DNA from: Pseudomonas triticicola
GTDB lineage: Bacteria > Pseudomonadota > Gammaproteobacteria > Pseudomonadales > Pseudomonadaceae
Assembly: GCF_019145375.1 (NCBI RefSeq)
Contig: NZ_JAHSTX010000001.1
Location: 434,001 to 498,000, forward strand
DNA: 64,000 nucleotides
Direction of reading: 5' to 3'
The notes below the pieces were generated by a model that was not told the DNA's origin, made no database searches, and saw only the letters and a program-made list of their open reading frames with translations. Positions 47,053 through 56,150 of the stretch are shown here, piece after piece. A program made the position numbers and the translations under genes. The stretch's first letter is position 1, and every line of letters begins with the position of its first letter.

Positions 47053-47658
47053 ATGCGTGTATGGTTTTTGAGTGCTGGCCTGGCCTTGATGTGCATGGCC
47101 CAGAACGCAGCGGCGGGTACTGTCCTGATCGTTGGCGATAGTATCAGCGCCGGTTTCGGCCTGGATACCCGTCTGGGGTGGGTCTCGCTGCTCGAGCAGC
47201 GGCTCAAACAGGAGGGTTTCGACGATAAAGTGGTCAACGCCTCGATCAGTGGTGACACCAGTGCCGGAGGCCAGGCGCGGCTGCCGGCGCTGCTTGCAGA
47301 GCATAAGCCTGAGCTGGTAATCCTCGAGTTGGGTGGCAACGACGGCCTGCGCGGGATGCCGCCAACGCAATTGCAACAAAATCTTGCCTCGATGATCGAC
47401 AGCTCGCGGCAGAGCGGCGCCAAAGTGCTGCTGCTCGGCATGCAGTTGCCACCCAATTATGGCAAGCGCTACACCGATTCGTTCGCCGAGGTTTACGGCA
47501 AGCTCGCCGAAGAGAAAAACATCCCGTTGGTGCCGTTTTTTCTCGAAGGTGTCGGTGGTCATCCGGACCTGATGCAGGCCGACGGTCTGCACCCGGCGGC
47601 CGGTGCTCAGGGCAAGTTGCTGGAAAATGTCTGGCCGACGCTAAAACCGCTGTTATGA
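47053..47658 (+). CDS. tesA: Arylesterase / lysophospholipase / thioesterase TesA
   Basis: 201-residue SGNH-hydrolase. A signal peptide (about 1-21, ending NAAA) sends it to the periplasm. The nucleophile Ser30 lies in VGDSISAGFG, followed by LGGNDGLRG and the catalytic DGLHP near the end. The family hydrolyses acyl-CoAs, esters and lysophospholipids. ATG 47053 has GGAGA 5 bases upstream and fits the family; an in-frame ATG at 47041 would overlap the start of the divergent ATPase gene. Confidence 0.93.
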   Translation: MRVWFLSAGLALMCMAQNAAAGTVLIVGDSISAGFGLDTRLGWVSLLEQRLKQEGFDDKVVNASISGDTSAGGQARLPALLAEHKPELVILELGGNDGLRGMPPTQLQQNLASMIDSSRQSGAKVLLLGMQLPPNYGKRYTDSFAEVYGKLAEEKNIPLVPFFLEGVGGHPDLMQADGLHPAAGAQGKLLENVWPTLKPLL

Positions 47659-47715
47659 GGCTTTTCTAGAGGCAGGCTTTCGGCTAATGTGGCGCCCCCG
47701 AATTTGGAGCCCCCG

Positions 47716-48009
47716 ATGCCGCGTCCTGCCTGGTCCCTGTTTGCCTACCAACTGATCGAGCCTGACGAGCAGCTGGATCTGTTCGCCTGCCAGGAAGTGC
47801 GGGTGCATCTGGTGACGCGGCAGCTGGAACTCGGTGGCTCGGCCGATCGCACGCTGTGCGGCACTCTGCTGCCGGCGCAACCGCGCTGGTCGAATGTTGA
47901 TCGGCGGGTGTTCCAGGATCAGCGCCTGTGCTCCCTGTGCCGGGCGATTCTTGAATCGCAGAAGCGCGGCACCTCGCCGATCTGGCCCGAGCTTCGATTC
48001 GAACTTTAA
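47716..48009 (+). CDS. Hypothetical protein with CxxC, 97 residues
   Basis: Soluble, no signal peptide. Cysteines at four places (LFACQEV, RTLCGTL, LCSLCRAIL) could make a small metal site or disulfides; I recognise no named domain. GGAG lies 6 bases before ATG 47716. It follows tesA by 57 bases on the same strand and may be cotranscribed. A 37-bp perfect inverted repeat begins 6 bases after the stop. Confidence 0.7.
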   Translation: MPRPAWSLFAYQLIEPDEQLDLFACQEVRVHLVTRQLELGGSADRTLCGTLLPAQPRWSNVDRRVFQDQRLCSLCRAILESQKRGTSPIWPELRFEL

Positions 48010-48014
48010 GATCA

Positions 48015-48104
48015 AAAGATCGCAGCCTCGTTGCACTCGTCAGCTCCTACAGGGAATGAGTTGCAAATGTAGGAGCTGACGAGTGCAACGAGGCTGCGAT
48101 CTTT
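48015..48104. repeat. 37-bp perfect inverted repeat
   Basis: The arms (48015-48051 and 48068-48104) match at all 37 positions around a 16-base loop. Each contains GTAGGAGCTGACGAGTGCAA and GAGGCTGCGATC, resembling a second Pseudomonas intergenic repeat family distinct from the CGCGAGCAGG type. It ends about 100 bases before the L,D-transpeptidase start. Confidence 0.92.
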
Positions 48105-48204
48105 CAGGGCGCGACACGGTCTATCGGCGTGTCTCCCGAATCCCCAGGCCGCGGTGTACAATCGCGCCCTTATACCCTTGATGATCATGCGAAGGATTTT
48201 CCGG

Positions 48205-49176
48205 ATGTTGCCGCGCTTTCCTGCCGTCACCCGCTGCCTGTCACTTGCCGCCCTGTGTGTGGCCGGTCCCGTTGCTGCATTGGAGCTTCCCCTGCCACCA
48301 CCCGGCGAGGACATCGTCGGCCAGGTGCAGGTGATCAAAGCCAAGTACGAAGACACCTTCGCCGACCTGGGCACCACCTACGATCTGGGCTATTCGGAAA
48401 TGGTTGCGGCCAACCCGGGCATCGATGCCTGGCTGCCGGGCGCCGGTACCGAGATCGTCCTGCCGACGCGCTTCATCCTGCCGCCGGGCCCGCGTGAAGG
48501 CATCGTCATCAACCTCGCCGAATACCGTCTCTATTACTACCCGAAAGGCCGCGACGTGGTGTACACCTTCCCGCTGGGTATCGGCCGCGAAGGCTGGGGC
48601 TCGCCGATCGCGCACACCTCGATCATCGCCAAGACACCGAACCCGACGTGGACGCCTCCGGCTTCGATCAAGGCCGAACACGCTGCTGACGGTGATCCGC
48701 TGCCGAATGTGGTGCCGGCCGGTCCTGATAACCCGCTGGGGCCGTTCAAGTTCACCCTCGGCACGCCGGGCTACCTGATCCACGGTTCGAACAAGAAGTT
48801 CGGCATCGGCATGCGCACCAGCCACGGCTGCTTCCGCATGTTCAACAACAACGTGCTGGAAATGGCCGGCATGGTCCCGGTCGGCACCTCGGTGCGCATC
48901 ATCAACGACCCGTACAAGTTCGGTCGCAGTGGCGGCAAGGTCTATCTGGAAGCGCACACGCCGCTCGACGACAAGGGCAACCCGTCGGTAGTCGACAAGC
49001 ACACCGCGGTAATCAACGCGATGCTCAAGCGTGAAGACATCACCAGCAATTTGCGCATGAACTGGGATGTGGTGCGTGATGTGGTCGCCGCCGAAGACGG
49101 CCTGCCGGTGGAGATCGCCGTGCCGAATAACTCGGCGCCAATGGTCAGCAGTGCACCGATCGATCTGCAGCAATAA
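48205..49176 (+). CDS. L,D-transpeptidase (YkuD domain) with LysM-like N-terminus
   Basis: 323 residues with a signal peptide (to about residue 25), a LysM-like region (residues about 35-90, IKAKYEDTFADLGTTYDLG) and a YkuD catalytic domain. The active site is HGSNKKFGIGMRTSHGCFR with catalytic Cys209. Such enzymes make 3-3 peptidoglycan crosslinks or attach lipoproteins to peptidoglycan. AAGGA lies 8 bases before ATG 48205, which is preferred over 48187. Its neighbour oprI encodes a peptidoglycan-associated lipoprotein, a suggestive partner, convergent and separated by two terminators. Confidence 0.92.
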   Translation: MLPRFPAVTRCLSLAALCVAGPVAALELPLPPPGEDIVGQVQVIKAKYEDTFADLGTTYDLGYSEMVAANPGIDAWLPGAGTEIVLPTRFILPPGPREGIVINLAEYRLYYYPKGRDVVYTFPLGIGREGWGSPIAHTSIIAKTPNPTWTPPASIKAEHAADGDPLPNVVPAGPDNPLGPFKFTLGTPGYLIHGSNKKFGIGMRTSHGCFRMFNNNVLEMAGMVPVGTSVRIINDPYKFGRSGGKVYLEAHTPLDDKGNPSVVDKHTAVINAMLKREDITSNLRMNWDVVRDVVAAEDGLPVEIAVPNNSAPMVSSAPIDLQQ

Positions 49177-49187
49177 GCGCTGATCGA

Positions 49188-49222
49188 AACCCGCCGATGC
49201 GAGCAGCGTCGGCGGGTTTTTT
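49188..49222 (+). terminator. Intrinsic terminator of the L,D-transpeptidase gene
   Basis: AACCCGCCGATGC pairs with GCGTCGGCGGGTT (one G-U) around GAGCA, followed by TTTTA. Confidence 0.9.
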
Positions 49223-49246
49223 ATTGCGCGGAGAAAAGCACCGGGC

Positions 49247-49279
49247 ACAAAAAAGCCGACCCGGAAAACCGGATCGGCT
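49247..49279 (-). terminator. Intrinsic terminator of oprI
   Basis: On the minus strand AGCCGATCCGG pairs with CCGGGTCGGCT around TTTT, followed by six T. Confidence 0.92.
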
Positions 49280-49301
49280 CGATAACAATCCCGAGGGATT
49301 A

Positions 49302-49553
49302 TTACTTGCGGCTAGCTTTTTCCAGCATGCGCAGAGCACGCTCGTTAGCTTCGTCAGCAGTCTGTTGTGCTTTTTGAGCAGCAGCCAGAGCTTCATCAGC
49401 TTTACGGTAAGCTTCGTCTGCACGAGCCTGGGAGCGAGCAGCTGCGTCTTCAGTAGCGGTCAGACGTGCTTCGGTTTCTTTCGATGCGCTGCTGCAACCG
49501 GTAGCCAGAACTGCGGCCAGAGCCAGAGCAGAGAATTTCAGAACGTTGTTCAT
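49302..49553 (-). CDS. oprI: Major outer-membrane lipoprotein OprI
   Basis: 83 residues. Signal peptide with lipobox LATGCSS (mature Cys near residue 20), then a heptad-patterned alanine zipper ([20 protein letters not shown]) and a terminal SRK. OprI is the Pseudomonas equivalent of Braun lipoprotein, and the C-terminal Lys can be linked to peptidoglycan. AAGGGGAA precedes ATG 49553. High expression is expected from the strong ribosome site and terminator. It is convergent with the L,D-transpeptidase gene. Confidence 0.96.
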   Translation of the reverse strand: MNNVLKFSALALAAVLATGCSSASKETEARLTATEDAAARSQARADEAYRKADEALAAAQKAQQTADEANERALRMLEKASRK

Positions 49554-50192
49554 CGTGTTCCCCTTCAAGGACTTTCAAATTAAGTGGCTGTCTCCTCACG
49601 ATTGAGGAAATAGCCGGCGTACATACTACCCATTACTTGTAGTAAGTAAACTGACGTAGCGCAAGAAGCAAAAAAAATTGTAGGCGTTGATTCTTTTTCG
49701 AGCAACTTTTAACTGCGCTGTATAAAAAATATCCAGCTGCAAGCCCCGGCGTGAGCGACTCAAACGGAAAAAGTTCCCGCCCTCGTGCGCTGTTTTTGCG
49801 ACTTCGGCTAAAGTCTTTCTAAATGAATTCGTCCACACTTTTGTTCAGGTTCTGCGAAGCGCTTCGCGCATCTTTGTTGATGTACAGGTGACTTTAAAAA
49901 AGGTCGCACGTCTTAAGTCTCAACATTCCGGCAATGTTCAGGCAAACGGCACGCAAAGATTGTCTTGCGGCCGAACCTGCGACCATCGATGCCAATGCAC
50001 GCAAACCATCCGATGACGAGCGTACCTTGAGCATTTTCGTCAATGGTGCCTACTATTCAGCAGGTGTCAGATTGCGCGAGATCGGTGTGGCTCTTCTCGG
50101 TGTCCATCAGGCACGGGGTGGCGTAGATGTTCCTTCGCCGGAAAAACATCGGTAAGGTAGGGGTCACAATTCAAGACCCGCGAGGAGTAGTG
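49554..50192. other. oprI upstream region, AT-rich then unresolved
   Basis: 639 bases without a convincing gene. The part next to oprI (49570-49750) is AT-rich and should hold its promoter; TTACTT/AAGTAA at 49633-49649 is a small inverted repeat there. Further right, a 73-codon plus-strand frame (49934-50155) has no good ribosome site and no recognisable features. GAGGAG at about 50181 is the ribosome site of the next gene. Confidence 0.55.
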
Positions 50193-50474
50193 ATGAGCGA
50201 GGCGTTGTCCATCCACCATGACCAGGCTGGTCATCAATTCGAGACCACTGTGGACGGTCATCGTGCTTACCTGACCTACATGGATCTGGGCAAGCAGACC
50301 CTGGATATCTATCGCACCTTCGTGCCCAATGCCCTGCGCGGCCGTGGCATTGCCGCAGCGCTGACCGAACGCGCGCTGCAATACGCCGAAGAAATGGGCT
50401 ACACGGTGATCCCGTCGTGCTCCTACGTCGAGCGCTACATGGAACGCCATCAGCGTCGCGCCGCGAAGATCTGA
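50193..50474 (+). CDS. GNAT-type N-acetyltransferase, YjdJ-like
   Basis: 93 residues, a minimal acetyltransferase fold of the YjdJ type. DIYRTFVPNALRGRGIAAALTERAL contains the acetyl-CoA pyrophosphate loop (RGRGIA), and VIPSCSYVERYMERH follows. No substrate is known for this small family. GAGGAG lies about 6 bases before ATG 50193. It converges on the DAHP synthase gene with a shared bidirectional terminator. Confidence 0.88.
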   Translation: MSEALSIHHDQAGHQFETTVDGHRAYLTYMDLGKQTLDIYRTFVPNALRGRGIAAALTERALQYAEEMGYTVIPSCSYVERYMERHQRRAAKI

Positions 50475-50483
50475 ACCGCACAC

Positions 50484-50517
50484 ACAAAAAACGCCGGACA
50501 ATGTCCGGCTTTTTTTT
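50484..50517. terminator. Bidirectional terminator
   Basis: GCCGGACA pairs with TGTCCGGC, with an A run on the left (50486-50491) and eight T on the right, between two convergent genes. Confidence 0.88.
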
Positions 50518-50535
50518 ATGCCCATAAAACCGTGC

Positions 50536-51612
50536 TTAGGTGCGCTGACGCTTCGGCAATACGTCCTTGAGCTTGGCGTGCATGCTGCGCAAGGTGTTTT
50601 CGGTGGCGGACCAGTCGATGCAGGCATCGGTGATCGACACGCCGTATTGCAGGTCGGCGAGATCTTTCGGGATTGCCTGGCAGCCCCAGTTCAAATGGCT
50701 CTCAACCATCAGACCGATGATCGACTGGTTGCCTTCGAGGATCTGGTTGGCGACGTTTTCCATCACCAGCGGTTGCAGGGCCGGGTCCTTGTTGGAGTTG
50801 GCGTGGCTGCAATCGACCATGATGTTCGGCTTGATCTTCGCCTTGTTCAGCGCCTGCTCGCACAGGGCCACGCTGACCGAATCATAGTTCGGCTTGCCAT
50901 TACCGCCGCGCAGCACCACGTGACCGTAGGCGTTGCCTTTGGTGGTGACGATCGACACGCCACCTTCCTGGTTGATGCCGAGGAAACGGTGCGGGCTGGA
51001 CACCGACTGCAAGGCGTTGATCGCCACGGTCAGGCCGCCGTCGGTGCCGTTCTTGAAGCCGACCGCCGAGGACAGGCCGGAAGCCATTTCGCGGTGAGTC
51101 TGCGATTCGGTGGTACGTGCGCCGATGGCCGACCAGCTGATCAGATCCTGCAGATACTGCGGGGAGATCGGGTCGAGGGCTTCGGTCGCGGTCGGCAGGC
51201 CTTTCTCGGCCAGGTCGAGCAGCAACTGACGACCGATGTGCAGACCGTCCTGGATCTTGAACGAGTCGTCCAGATACGGATCGTTGATCAGACCTTTCCA
51301 GCCGACGGTGGTGCGCGGCTTCTCGAAATACACACGCATGACCAGATACAGGGTGTCGGAGACTTCCTCGGCGAGCACCTTGAGGCGATCGGCGTATTCG
51401 TGGGCCGCCTTGATGTCGTGAATCGAGCATGGGCCGATCACGACGAACAGACGGTGGTCGGTGCCATCGAGAATGTTGCGAATGACTTCGCGGCCCTTGG
51501 TGACGGTGCGCAGGGCGGCGTCGCTCAGGGGGATATCACGCTTGAGCTGATCGGGAGTGATCAGGGTCTCGTTAGAGGCGACGTTTAGGTCGTTGATCGG
51601 TAAATCAGCCAT
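50536..51612 (-). CDS. 3-deoxy-7-phosphoheptulonate (DAHP) synthase, class I
   Basis: 358 residues, the AroF/AroG/AroH group, which condenses phosphoenolpyruvate and erythrose 4-phosphate at the head of aromatic amino acid synthesis. Visible motifs are VVIGPCSIHD, VMRVYFEKPRTTVGWKG, SWSAIGARTTESQTHREM, GFKNGTDG and DCSHANSNKDP (metal-binding His). Pseudomonads carry several isoenzymes with different feedback inhibitors; which one this is cannot be read safely, so no symbol is given. Starts at ATG 51612. The 129 bases to the PilZ gene hold nothing notable. Confidence 0.95.
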   Translation of the reverse strand: MADLPINDLNVASNETLITPDQLKRDIPLSDAALRTVTKGREVIRNILDGTDHRLFVVIGPCSIHDIKAAHEYADRLKVLAEEVSDTLYLVMRVYFEKPRTTVGWKGLINDPYLDDSFKIQDGLHIGRQLLLDLAEKGLPTATEALDPISPQYLQDLISWSAIGARTTESQTHREMASGLSSAVGFKNGTDGGLTVAINALQSVSSPHRFLGINQEGGVSIVTTKGNAYGHVVLRGGNGKPNYDSVSVALCEQALNKAKIKPNIMVDCSHANSNKDPALQPLVMENVANQILEGNQSIIGLMVESHLNWGCQAIPKDLADLQYGVSITDACIDWSATENTLRSMHAKLKDVLPKRQRT

Positions 51613-51741
51613 CGTTTACTCGTCAGGTCACGGGTGCCGGCCGCCAGCGATCCCCGCGCGGCGGAGCACAGCAGATTTAGCGCGTCGGGGGAGCCGAACC
51701 TTAGCGCGTCAGAGGCGGCTCGACAATGGGCAAACCGTGCT

Positions 51742-52185
51742 TTAGTCCAGCGCTGGCTGCGCAAAAGCCTTGCGCAGGTTGTCGTGGGAGAACTCTTCGG
51801 CGTGCTCCTCGACCCATTGCAGGGCCAGCGCCTGACTATCCTGCAGATCGTCGTGGCTGTCCTGCATGCGCGAATAGCGTTCGATCTGACACACCTGCTC
51901 ACCCATTCGCGCGCTGAACAGGGTCTGTTCGTCAGTGAAGGCAATGCCCACCAGATAGCCTTTTTTGCGGCGCAGACACCAGGCCACGTAGCCCGGATAA
52001 CAGAAGTCGGCATTCAGCGTCGGCATGCGTACTTGCAGCGCAGTGCCGTGGCGCCAGGCGCGGTGGTAATTGCAAGCGATGCCGCCGAGGCTGATAGTGT
52101 GCAGCTGTTGTCTGGAAATGCATTCAGGCTTGAGTAACGTCAATTCAACCGGCACTTCGTCCGGATGAGGAATGAAACGTCCCAT
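51742..52185 (-). CDS. PilZ domain protein, c-di-GMP motif degenerate
   Basis: 147 residues with a PilZ-like beta barrel (about residues 10-110). The usual second motif (D/N)xSxxG reads TISLGG, and the first (RxxxR) is not evident in the preceding CISRQQLH, so c-di-GMP binding is doubtful. The C-terminus is acidic and helical. AGGGAG stands about 9 bases before ATG 52185. Its start codon and that of the divergent thioredoxin-fold gene occupy the same CATG (52183-52186). Confidence 0.75.
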   Translation of the reverse strand: MGRFIPHPDEVPVELTLLKPECISRQQLHTISLGGIACNYHRAWRHGTALQVRMPTLNADFCYPGYVAWCLRRKKGYLVGIAFTDEQTLFSARMGEQVCQIERYSRMQDSHDDLQDSQALALQWVEEHAEEFSHDNLRKAFAQPALD

Positions 52186-52570
52186 GAGCACAGACTCCCT
52201 GTGTCGGCCATCTGACATTGTTTCCCCCAGTATAGTGGTCGAATCCGAGCTGACCGACTTCGACGCCGACCAGCGGCTGCTGGCGATGCGCGGGGTTTCT
52301 CTGGTGATCTTCACCAGCGTCGGCTGCGCCAGTTGTCGCTATGCCCGCGAGGTGTTGCCGGGCATGCCGCTGGCGATCGATCGGCTGTGCTGGATCGACG
52401 CCGGCAACAACGGCGGCCTGGTCGAGCGTTATCAGGTGTTTCATTTGCCGGCGCTGTTTGTGGTGCGCGACGGCGAGTTCTTTGGCGCAGTGCACAGCCG
52501 TCTGACGGTTGCCGAGGTCAATCAGGCTGTGGCGCAGGCGCTGGGTCGAATTGCAGAGGAGTTGCCATGA
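52184..52570 (+). CDS. Thioredoxin-family protein
   Basis: 128 residues. The redox motif CASC sits in FTSVGCASCRYAREVLPG near residue 50, and the cis-proline loop is FHLPALFVVRDG. No signal peptide, so cytoplasmic. ATG 52184 (MSTDSLCRPSD) is chosen; ATG 52172 is also in frame but has its AGGA too close. The stop overlaps the panE-like gene by 4 bp (ATGA), so the two are coupled. Confidence 0.85.
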   Translation: MSTDSLCRPSDIVSPSIVVESELTDFDADQRLLAMRGVSLVIFTSVGCASCRYAREVLPGMPLAIDRLCWIDAGNNGGLVERYQVFHLPALFVVRDGEFFGAVHSRLTVAEVNQAVAQALGRIAEELP

Positions 52571-53523
52571 GCGAGACAGTCAGCAAACCGGTGGTGGGGA
52601 TTATCGGTACCGGTGCGATCGGTGGTTTTTACGGGGTGATGCTGGCGCGTGCCGGTTTCGATGTGCATTTCTTGTTGCGCAGCGAATTTTCCGCAGTGGC
52701 TGAGCGCGGTTTGCAGATCAACAGTGCAGTGCATGGGCCGTTGACGCTGAATCCGGCGAATGCCTATTCCGCTGCCGAAGACATGCCGCCCTGTGACTGG
52801 CTGCTGGTCGGCACCAAGACCACCAGTAATGCCGGTCTGGCCCCGGCGATCATTCAAGCCGCTAAACCCGATGCAAAAGTGCTGTTGCTGCAGAACGGTC
52901 TGGATGTCGAAGACAGCCTGCGACCACTGTTGCCGGAATCGCTGCATCTGCTCGGTGGTCTGTGCCTGATCTGCGTGCACCGCGAGGGGCCGGGGCAGAT
53001 TACCCATCAGGCCCTTGGCGCGGTGAATGTCGGTTATCACAGCGGCTCTGCCATCGATGAAGTGGCGCGCATGGCAATTGTCGAGGAGGGCGCCGGGCTG
53101 TTCCGTGCCGCCGGCATCGACTCTCAAGCGATGGCCAACCTGCATCAGGCGCGCTGGCAGAAGCTGGTGTGGAATATCCCCTACAACGGCCTTTCGGTGT
53201 TGCTCGGCGCGGGAACCGAAGCGCTGATGGCTGATGCTGACAGCCGCGTGTCGATTCAGGCGTTGATGGCGGAAGTGGTGCTTGGCGCCAAGGCCTGTGG
53301 ATACGAGATCCCGCCCGGTTACGCCGAGTACCTGTTCACCATGACGGAAAAAATGCCCGATTACTGGCCGAGCATGTACCACGACTTTGCACACAAGCGT
53401 CCGCTGGAGCTGGAGGCGATCTACGCCCGGCCACTGGCGGCGACGAAAGCGGCGGGCTGCGAGTTGCCGCGCATCGAGGCGTTGTATCGCCATTTGGGTT
53501 TTATCGACCGACGCAATACCTGA
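52567..53523 (+). CDS. panE: Putative 2-dehydropantoate 2-reductase
   Basis: 318 residues of the ApbA/PanE family, which reduces ketopantoate to pantoate with NADPH for coenzyme A synthesis. The dinucleotide motif is VVGIIGTGAIGGFYG near residue 8, followed by LLVGTKTTSN and the catalytic-lysine region RWQKLVWNIPYNGL. The order thioredoxin-panE-nucleotidase is one plus-strand run. Pseudomonads often carry several PanE-like proteins, so the substrate is not certain. Confidence 0.85.
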   Translation: MSETVSKPVVGIIGTGAIGGFYGVMLARAGFDVHFLLRSEFSAVAERGLQINSAVHGPLTLNPANAYSAAEDMPPCDWLLVGTKTTSNAGLAPAIIQAAKPDAKVLLLQNGLDVEDSLRPLLPESLHLLGGLCLICVHREGPGQITHQALGAVNVGYHSGSAIDEVARMAIVEEGAGLFRAAGIDSQAMANLHQARWQKLVWNIPYNGLSVLLGAGTEALMADADSRVSIQALMAEVVLGAKACGYEIPPGYAEYLFTMTEKMPDYWPSMYHDFAHKRPLELEAIYARPLAATKAAGCELPRIEALYRHLGFIDRRNT

Positions 53524-53546
53524 GTCGGTTGTTCTGGGGGGAAAGC

Positions 53547-54452
53547 ATGGCCAATAACATCGATGACAAACTGGTACTGGCGATTTCCTCGCGCGCCTTG
53601 TTCGACCTGAGCGAAAGCCACAAGGTCTACCTGTCGAGCGGCGTCGAAGCCTATCGGCAATATCAGATCGAGCACGAAGACGAAATCCTCGCGCCGGGCG
53701 ATGCGTTCCCGCTGGTGGAAAAACTCTTGAGCCTGAACAGTCGGCTCGGCCGCGCGCGGGTCGAGGTGATTCTGGTTTCCCGCAACAGCGCCGACACCGG
53801 TCTGCGGGTGTTCAATTCGATTCATCATTACGGCCTGGCGATTTCTCGTGCGGCGTTCGTCGGCGGGCGGAGTCCGTATCCGTATCTGAAAGCGTTTGGC
53901 TGCGACCTGTTTCTCTCGACCCACGCCGAAGACGTGCGTGCGGCGCTGGACGCCGGGTTCGCCGCCGCGACGATTCTCTCCGGTGGCGCCAGCCGCGCGG
54001 CCAGCGATGAATTACGTATTGCCTTCGACGGTGACGCGGTGATTTTTTCCGACGAGTCCGAGCGCGTCTATCAGTCCGGCGGCCTGGAAGCGTTTCAGGC
54101 CAAGGAACGCGAGTCGGCACGCGAGCCGTTACGCGGAGGTCCGTTCAAGGGCTTTCTGGCAGCGCTCAATCTGTTGCAGCGCGAGTTTCCCGATGACGAT
54201 TGCCCGATCCGCACGGCGCTGGTGACCGCGCGTTCGGCGCCGGCCCATGAGCGGGTGATTCGCACCTTGCGGGAATGGGATATTCGTCTCGATGAGTCGC
54301 TGTTTCTCGGTGGCCTGACCAAATCGGCGTTCCTCGAAGCCTTCGCCGCCGACGTGTTCTTCGATGACCAGACCGGCCATTGCGAACTGGCTCGCGAAGT
54401 GGTCGCCACCGGCCATGTGCCCCATGGCATCAGCAACGAACCGTCGATCTAG
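53547..54452 (+). CDS. Cytosolic 5'-nucleotidase family protein
   Basis: 301 residues of the cytosolic 5'-nucleotidase I-like family. It begins DDKLVLAISSRALFDLSESH and carries LVSRNSADTGLRVFNSI, FLSTHAEDVRAAL and ADVFFDDQTGHCELA, typical of this HAD-type family. Predicted to remove phosphate from nucleoside monophosphates in the cytoplasm. GGGGGGAAAG lies before ATG 53547. It follows panE by 23 bases. Confidence 0.88.
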   Translation: MANNIDDKLVLAISSRALFDLSESHKVYLSSGVEAYRQYQIEHEDEILAPGDAFPLVEKLLSLNSRLGRARVEVILVSRNSADTGLRVFNSIHHYGLAISRAAFVGGRSPYPYLKAFGCDLFLSTHAEDVRAALDAGFAAATILSGGASRAASDELRIAFDGDAVIFSDESERVYQSGGLEAFQAKERESAREPLRGGPFKGFLAALNLLQREFPDDDCPIRTALVTARSAPAHERVIRTLREWDIRLDESLFLGGLTKSAFLEAFAADVFFDDQTGHCELAREVVATGHVPHGISNEPSI

Positions 54453-54549
54453 AGCCTTTTCATTCAGGACGTTGCGTCGCACGTCGTACTCGCCAAGGCA
54501 CTGCTAAGCTGAATCAATCTCCGCCATCGTTGGCTCGCGAGGAGGTCCC

Positions 54550-55053
54550 ATGATTCGCTCAATGCTGTATGCCACCGACCTCGGTCTGTACGCACCGTTC
54601 GTGATGCAGCATGCCCTGGCCTTGGCGCGCACCTTCAATGCCGATCTGTATGTAGTACACGCGGTGGAACCCATGGGCCTGTTTGCCGAGTCGGTGCTGC
54701 AAAGCTATCTCGACGAACAGGCATTGAACGAATTCCATAGTCAGGGTCTGAAAACAGTCATCGCCAATATCGAACAACGGGTGCTCGACAGCTTTCGTGA
54801 AGAACTGGGGGACGACGGCGAACAGGATCTGCAGCGCATTCGCGCGGTGCGCGTGCTGCAGGGCGACCCGTCGCAGGTGATTCTCGACCAGGTGCACAAG
54901 CTCTCGGTCGATCTGCTGATCGTCGGCAGTCACAGCCATGGTGTCGGTGCGGAAACACCGTTGGGGCGCACGGCGGCGCGGGTCCTGCAATTGGCCAAGG
55001 TGCCGGTCTATCTGGTGCCGCTGATGGAACGCCGGCGGCGTGAGGATCGCTGA
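54550..55053 (+). CDS. Universal stress protein
   Basis: 167-residue single USP domain. It begins MIRSMLYATDLGLYAPFV and has the nucleotide-binding signature IVGSHSHGVGAETPLGRTA and then AKVPVYLVP. Expected to be cytoplasmic and stress-induced. GGAGG lies before ATG 54550. It stands alone before the AT-rich cysB promoter region. Confidence 0.92.
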   Translation: MIRSMLYATDLGLYAPFVMQHALALARTFNADLYVVHAVEPMGLFAESVLQSYLDEQALNEFHSQGLKTVIANIEQRVLDSFREELGDDGEQDLQRIRAVRVLQGDPSQVILDQVHKLSVDLLIVGSHSHGVGAETPLGRTAARVLQLAKVPVYLVPLMERRRREDR

Positions 55054-55157
55054 AGCAGGAATAATGGCGTTTTGATAAAAAAGTTCTAGATTTATTCTTC
55101 GAACCATTAATATAGTTATATACCGTCGCTGATGCCCGTGGCGTCTACCTGCTTTGA

Positions 55158-56141
<984 letters not shown>

Positions 56142-56150
56142 GCACCCGCT

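Noticed and set aside
49934..50155. A 73-codon frame between oprI and the GNAT gene
   Set aside because: No good ribosome site, no recognisable motif, no operon context; kept only as a note in the intergenic entry.
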